In this document: positions 6,249 to 9,468 of the stretch, piece by piece
Position numbering within the stretch: the stretch's first letter is position 1
Layout: every line of letters begins with the position of its first letter
NCBI GenBank assembly: GCA_007127275.1
Contig: SKZP01000411.1
Coordinates: 1-9,468, forward strand
Origin: Planctomycetota bacterium
Lineage (GTDB): Bacteria > Planctomycetota > UBA8742 > SKZP01
Direction of reading: 5' to 3'
Length of the DNA stretch: 9,468 nt
Translations under genes and position numbers: made by a program
Notes under the pieces: generated by a model
The model's input: only the letters and a program-made list of their open reading frames with translations
Told to the model about the DNA's origin: nothing
The model's database searches: none

Positions 6249-8987
6249 CTAGTGTTGCTGGCGGCGCCGTTCTTCTTCGCGAAGGTCGGTGATCATTGCC
6301 TTGACGATAACGATCATCGAGCGGTTCTCCAAGGAGCGGCCTTTGCGGCGGAAGAGCGTGCCGATGATCGGAATGTCGCCGAGCAACGGTGTGGTGGATT
6401 CACGGTCGATGTCGCGAATCATTTTCATCCCGCCGACCACGACCACGCCGCCGTCGGGGCACATCACCGTGGTCTGCAACGATTGCAGAATCAACTCGGG
6501 GAGCTGAATCGTCACCGGCGCTCCGCCGCCGAGTGTGGTGGTGAACTCGGGGATCGGCCGGACGAGCTCGGCGAGCGAGGGCTGCAACTCGATGGTGATG
6601 AAGCGACGGTCATTGCTGACGGTGGGCCGGATGTCGAGGATCATCCCGTCGGCGATCTGCTCAATCTCCGGGTCGGCGACGACGCCGCCGGCACCGGCGT
6701 TGTAGTCGGCGATATAGGAGACCTCGTTCATCACGGTGATGTTGGCCTGCTGCGCATTGAAGGCGGAGAGCCGCGGCGCGTTGAGGATCGTGGCGTTGCG
6801 AGACTTCTGCAGCGCATGGAGGACGAGCTGGAACTGCTTGTCGTCATCCATGAAGATCGTGTACTGCACGCCGAGGCCGCCGGTTTGCTCAAGCAGGTTG
6901 CCGAGCGTGCGGTCGAAGACGTTCTCGAAGCGGCCGCGGATGTCGGAGGTCGTTCCCGGGGTCCCTTCGTTGAAGAAGAGGCCGGCGACGACCTGTCCTG
7001 GCGGCGCGGAGTTCGAAGCGTTGTCGACGGTACCACCGGCGAAGTCCGGCGCGCCGACGGTGACGTCGTTGAGGATGGCGGTGTTGCCGGGGCTTTGCCC
7101 GCCGAGCCCGCGCCAGTCGATGCCGAAGTCGCTCAGATAGAGGTCGTCGACGGTGATGAAGCGGGCTTCGATGGTGACGACGAGGCCGTAGGCGTCGCGC
7201 AACTCCTCAAGGAACTCGCGCACCTCTTCCTGGATATCGTTGGGGGCACGCACGAAGAGCTGCCCGGCCACCTCGACGATTGCCGCCGGCGGGTCGAAGG
7301 TGCCCGGCTCGAACTGTTCTTCGATCAGCCAGTCGAGTTCCTCCGGTTGAATTCCCTGCACGTCCATGTCCGGCGGCATGATCAAGCCGTCGCCACGGCC
7401 GTCCGAGGTTGGCAGGCGAATGCGGCCGGCCGGGAAGTGGTTGACCGGCATGGCGAGGTCGCGCACGTCGTGCAGGCGCACCACCATGCGGGCGTCGACG
7501 TCGGGATCGTCCTGAGCGGTGATGTAGACGTAGCCGCCGTCGCGAATCACGTATTGCAACGGATCGCGGGGCTCGCTGAGCAACTGGTTGAGTGCGTCGC
7601 GATAGGGCAGATCGCGCTGGCCACGCATCCCGCCTACATAGAAGTCCTCGACGTCGCGCAGATAATCCGGGTTGATGGTGAAGGGGATCCCCGCGTCGCT
7701 GAACAACTCGCTCAACGCCTCGCTCAGCCGCACGTTATCCCAGCGCACCTGGGCGATTCGGCCAGTGGAGAGCACTTCCTCGATTCGGCGCACCTCGGGC
7801 GGCTCGACGGAATCTCGCCATTGCACCTGCTCGCGGTTGGCGATGCGCCTCCATTCCGCACCGCCGGGATACTCGACGGTGCCCCCGGCGAGGGGAATCT
7901 TCGATTCATACCACTCCGCCCAAAGGCGCCGGTACATTTCGATTTGTCGCTCCGCATTTCGCTCCCGCAAGGAGCGCAGGCGGAGTGACTTGATGTCGTT
8001 GAGCATCTCGCGGGCTTCACGGAAGCTCGGATCCTGCGCGATGATCATCTCGGCGAGGCGCTCGGCGGTCTCGTAGCGGCGCAGTTGCATGTTGAACAGC
8101 GCATCTCCCCAGAGGGCGTCGATGTTCTCGCGCTCACGCCGTTCTTGCTCCAATTGCTCCTGCAGCGCCGCCTCCTGTGCGAGTTCGCGCAAGCGCTGTA
8201 CCTCGTCGCTCTGCTGCTGGCGTTCGAGTCGCCGGGTCTGGTTGATCAGCGTGCGGACTTCCTCGCCGAATTGCTCCTCGAGCTCGTCCGAGGAGGGGGC
8301 GAAGCGTACGATATTGAGGACCCGCTCAAACTGCTCGCGGGCATCGCGGTAGCGATCCTCGGCGAGAAGCCGCTTGCCTTTCTCGTAGCTCTCCGCGGCC
8401 GTGGCCCGCGACTCCTCGATAGCCTGCTGCACGCGGGAGGCGTCGTGCACCCGCTCGCTACGCGGCGTGCCGAGGTAGCTTTCGACCTCATTGAGCAACC
8501 GCTGAATTTCCTGATAGTTGTGATCGAGCTCTCCCTCGAACGTGCGCCCCGTCAGTTGTGCCTGCATGTCGCGCAGCAGATTCTGCGCCCGGGCGAACTG
8601 CGAGCTGCGAATCAATTGGTTCGCCCGCGAGATCGCCCACGCCGAGGCCGCTTCCAGTTCGGTGACTTGCTGGCGCTGTCGCTCGCTCAAATCGTCGAGA
8701 TCGCGCGTCACCTCGTCGGGGCTGCCCCCGCCGCTACCCGTTTGTGCCGGACGCGGCGTCCGCTCCGCGGAGACCTCGTCCACCGGTGCCGTTTCCTCGT
8801 CGATCAACTGCACCTGTCGCGGAGAACCCTCCGTTGTCCCCTGAACCGCTGGAGCGCTCGACTCGTCTTCCTCAACCGCATGAGCCTGCGGCTGCGACGA
8901 CGTGCATCCCATGCTTCCGAGCAGTCCCACGGAGACCGACACCGCTCCAACCAAGGGGAGCCATACGTTCCGTGACCGTTTCCGCAT
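6249..8987 (-). CDS. Secretin-family outer-membrane channel protein (lipoprotein type)
   Basis: A 912-residue protein. The N-terminus (MRKRSRNVWLPLVGAVSVSVGLLGSMGC) reads as a lipoprotein signal with Cys28, although Ser at -3 is not the usual Leu. Residues 30-95 are an acidic Ser/Gly/Pro linker. Residues about 105-345 are helical, with TPR-like units (YEKGKRLLAEDRYRDAREQFERVL, 201-224; LRRYETAERLAEMIIAQDP, 302-320) and Gln/Glu/Arg coiled coil. Residues about 412-492 resemble the N0/STN fold and about 565-600 a secretin N1-like unit (VEVAGQLFVRAPNDIQEEVREFLEEL). The C-terminal secretin core runs from about 600 to 902 and includes the signature STTPLLGDIPIIGTLFRRK (864-882). Secretins form large outer-membrane rings for type II secretion or type IV pili. 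No partner (ATPase, pseudopilin, inner-membrane platform) is in the window, so the system is undetermined. The start at 8987 is set by the Shine-Dalgarno; an ATG at 9056 would add 23 residues. Confidence 0.92.
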   Translation of the reverse strand: MRKRSRNVWLPLVGAVSVSVGLLGSMGCTSSQPQAHAVEEDESSAPAVQGTTEGSPRQVQLIDEETAPVDEVSAERTPRPAQTGSGGGSPDEVTRDLDDLSERQRQQVTELEAASAWAISRANQLIRSSQFARAQNLLRDMQAQLTGRTFEGELDHNYQEIQRLLNEVESYLGTPRSERVHDASRVQQAIEESRATAAESYEKGKRLLAEDRYRDAREQFERVLNIVRFAPSSDELEEQFGEEVRTLINQTRRLERQQQSDEVQRLRELAQEAALQEQLEQERRERENIDALWGDALFNMQLRRYETAERLAEMIIAQDPSFREAREMLNDIKSLRLRSLRERNAERQIEMYRRLWAEWYESKIPLAGGTVEYPGGAEWRRIANREQVQWRDSVEPPEVRRIEEVLSTGRIAQVRWDNVRLSEALSELFSDAGIPFTINPDYLRDVEDFYVGGMRGQRDLPYRDALNQLLSEPRDPLQYVIRDGGYVYITAQDDPDVDARMVVRLHDVRDLAMPVNHFPAGRIRLPTSDGRGDGLIMPPDMDVQGIQPEELDWLIEEQFEPGTFDPPAAIVEVAGQLFVRAPNDIQEEVREFLEELRDAYGLVVTIEARFITVDDLYLSDFGIDWRGLGGQSPGNTAILNDVTVGAPDFAGGTVDNASNSAPPGQVVAGLFFNEGTPGTTSDIRGRFENVFDRTLGNLLEQTGGLGVQYTIFMDDDKQFQLVLHALQKSRNATILNAPRLSAFNAQQANITVMNEVSYIADYNAGAGGVVADPEIEQIADGMILDIRPTVSNDRRFITIELQPSLAELVRPIPEFTTTLGGGAPVTIQLPELILQSLQTTVMCPDGGVVVVGGMKMIRDIDRESTTPLLGDIPIIGTLFRRKGRSLENRSMIVIVKAMITDLREEERRRQQH

Positions 8988-8992
8988 CGTCT

Positions 8993-8999
8993 TCACCTC
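8993..8999 (-). promoter_or_regulatory. Ribosome binding site of the secretin gene
   Basis: GAGGTGA on the minus strand, 5 nt before the ATG at 8987, is a near-perfect Shine-Dalgarno. It decides the start in favour of 8987 over the in-frame ATG at 9056 and places the lipoprotein signal at the N-terminus. Confidence 0.85.
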
Positions 9000-9226
9000 A
9001 GTGGACAGGGGTGACGGCATGCCGAAAACACCCAAATCAACGCCCGCCCAAAACATGCATCACACGCATGCCGCACACGCTGTGCGCCGAGCGGGCCTGA
9101 ACCTCGCAAAAGGCTGCCAAACCCGTGGTTCTGGGGGATTGAAAGCAGGGGAAAGACGGGTAGGGGACGGTCGGCCCGGGACCACGAGCGAATTGCACAC
9201 CTCCCGTAGCCAACTCCCGTCACCGC

Positions 9227-9255
9227 AGACTATTCCCTCACGGCGGAAAAGTCAA
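9227..9255 (-). promoter_or_regulatory. Candidate promoter of the secretin gene
   Basis: On the minus strand TTGACT (9255-9250) matches the -35 consensus at 5 of 6 positions and is identical to the -35 of the WG-repeat gene. Downstream, TAGTCT (9232-9227) lies at 17-bp spacing but matches the -10 consensus at only 3 of 6. The overlapping AATAGT (9234-9229) matches better at 15-bp spacing. The leader would be about 230 nt. Confidence 0.4.
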
Positions 9256-9419
9256 TTCTTGTTGTCCGGCGCACACGCAATTCGCTTGGCGCGTCGCTTT
9301 GCCTCCTCTTCGTGGCGCCTCTGGAGGCACCTCCCGTTGCGGCCGAAAACTCGCTCGGCTGGGGCGGCCGGAGTTCCGGTGCTACGGGTCGTGCGAACGA
9401 CGGAGTGCTGCTGTGTTGA

Positions 9420-9468
9420 CCTGGAGAATACAGAGGACACGGAGAACGGAGGAGGGGCGAAGAGAAAG
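9420..9468. repeat. Degenerate purine-rich repeat at the window end
   Basis: The plus strand reads as an imperfect series of GGAGAA / GAGGAC / GGAGAAC-type steps, with few pyrimidines. It runs off the window edge. No function is visible. Confidence 0.35.

Larger units (their letters stand above)
8988..9468. other. Upstream region and leader of the secretin gene, no other gene supported
   Basis: This 481-bp stretch carries the Shine-Dalgarno (8993-8999), a short hairpin CGCACA-CGC-TGTGCG (9072-9086), a candidate promoter (9227-9255) and a purine-rich end (9420-9468). Small open frames at 8993-9223 and 9252-9440 on the minus strand have no recognisable domain and no supporting ribosome binding site, so I do not call them genes. 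Confidence 0.55.

Noticed and set aside
6096..7988. 630-codon open frame on the plus strand
   Set aside because: It is the antisense shadow of the secretin gene, runs over the terminator region, and has no domain resemblance.
8993..9223. 76-codon minus-strand frame in the secretin leader
   Set aside because: It fits within the predicted leader and has no recognisable domain; the strong Shine-Dalgarno nearby serves the secretin start at 8987.
9252..9440. 62-codon minus-strand frame upstream of the secretin promoter
   Set aside because: It overlaps the candidate -35, has a charged low-complexity C-terminus and no family resemblance.

Overview
This is a GC-rich bacterial window with four protein-coding genes, all predicted to be exported or envelope-associated except one. 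No RNA gene, transposase or CRISPR array is visible. The domain set (a DUF1570/peptidase-MA-like lipoprotein with TPR and PDZ parts, a minimal FapA/DUF342 protein with no flagellar genes nearby, a WD40-like/WG-repeat protein, and a large lipoprotein secretin with a long helical N-terminus), together with many palindromic intergenic repeats, suggests a Planctomycetota genome. That placement is an inference from family distribution and style; there is no rRNA or marker gene here to prove it.

Layout: positions 1-206 hold a truncated 14-bp tandem repeat and small inverted repeats. A minus-strand gene (207-2291) encodes a membrane-anchored beta-propeller/WG-repeat protein. It is read from a strong sigma70-like promoter at about 2437-2465 whose -10 lies between two TTGCGCA half-sites. 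The divergent intergenic region 2292-2846 also holds nested inverted repeats and one copy of a 28-nt REP-like unit. On the plus strand follow a FapA-like protein (2847-3818) and, 243 bp later, a probable lipoprotein metallopeptidase (best start 4062, end 5762). The convergent intergenic region 5763-6248 is a repeat island: a head-to-head pair of REP-like units forming a 38-bp inverted repeat, a 14-bp perfect palindrome, a decayed third unit, and the terminator of the last gene. The last gene (6249-8987, minus) is a secretin-family outer-membrane channel with a lipoprotein signal and a clear Shine-Dalgarno. Its leader and upstream region run to the window end.

How the genes might work together: the secretin would form an outer-membrane pore for a type II secretion or type IV pilus-like machine, but none of its partners lies in the window. 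The peptidase lipoprotein and the WG-repeat protein would act in the periplasm or at the cell surface, and the FapA-like protein in the cytoplasm. The strands alternate (-, +, +, -), so only the FapA-like and peptidase genes could share a transcript, and a joint pathway is not shown by the sequence.

The least explained items are the 28-nt REP-like family (four copies in 3.6 kb), the operator-like half-sites around the WG-gene promoter, and the domain combinations of the three exported proteins. I see no clear evidence of a wholly new system.
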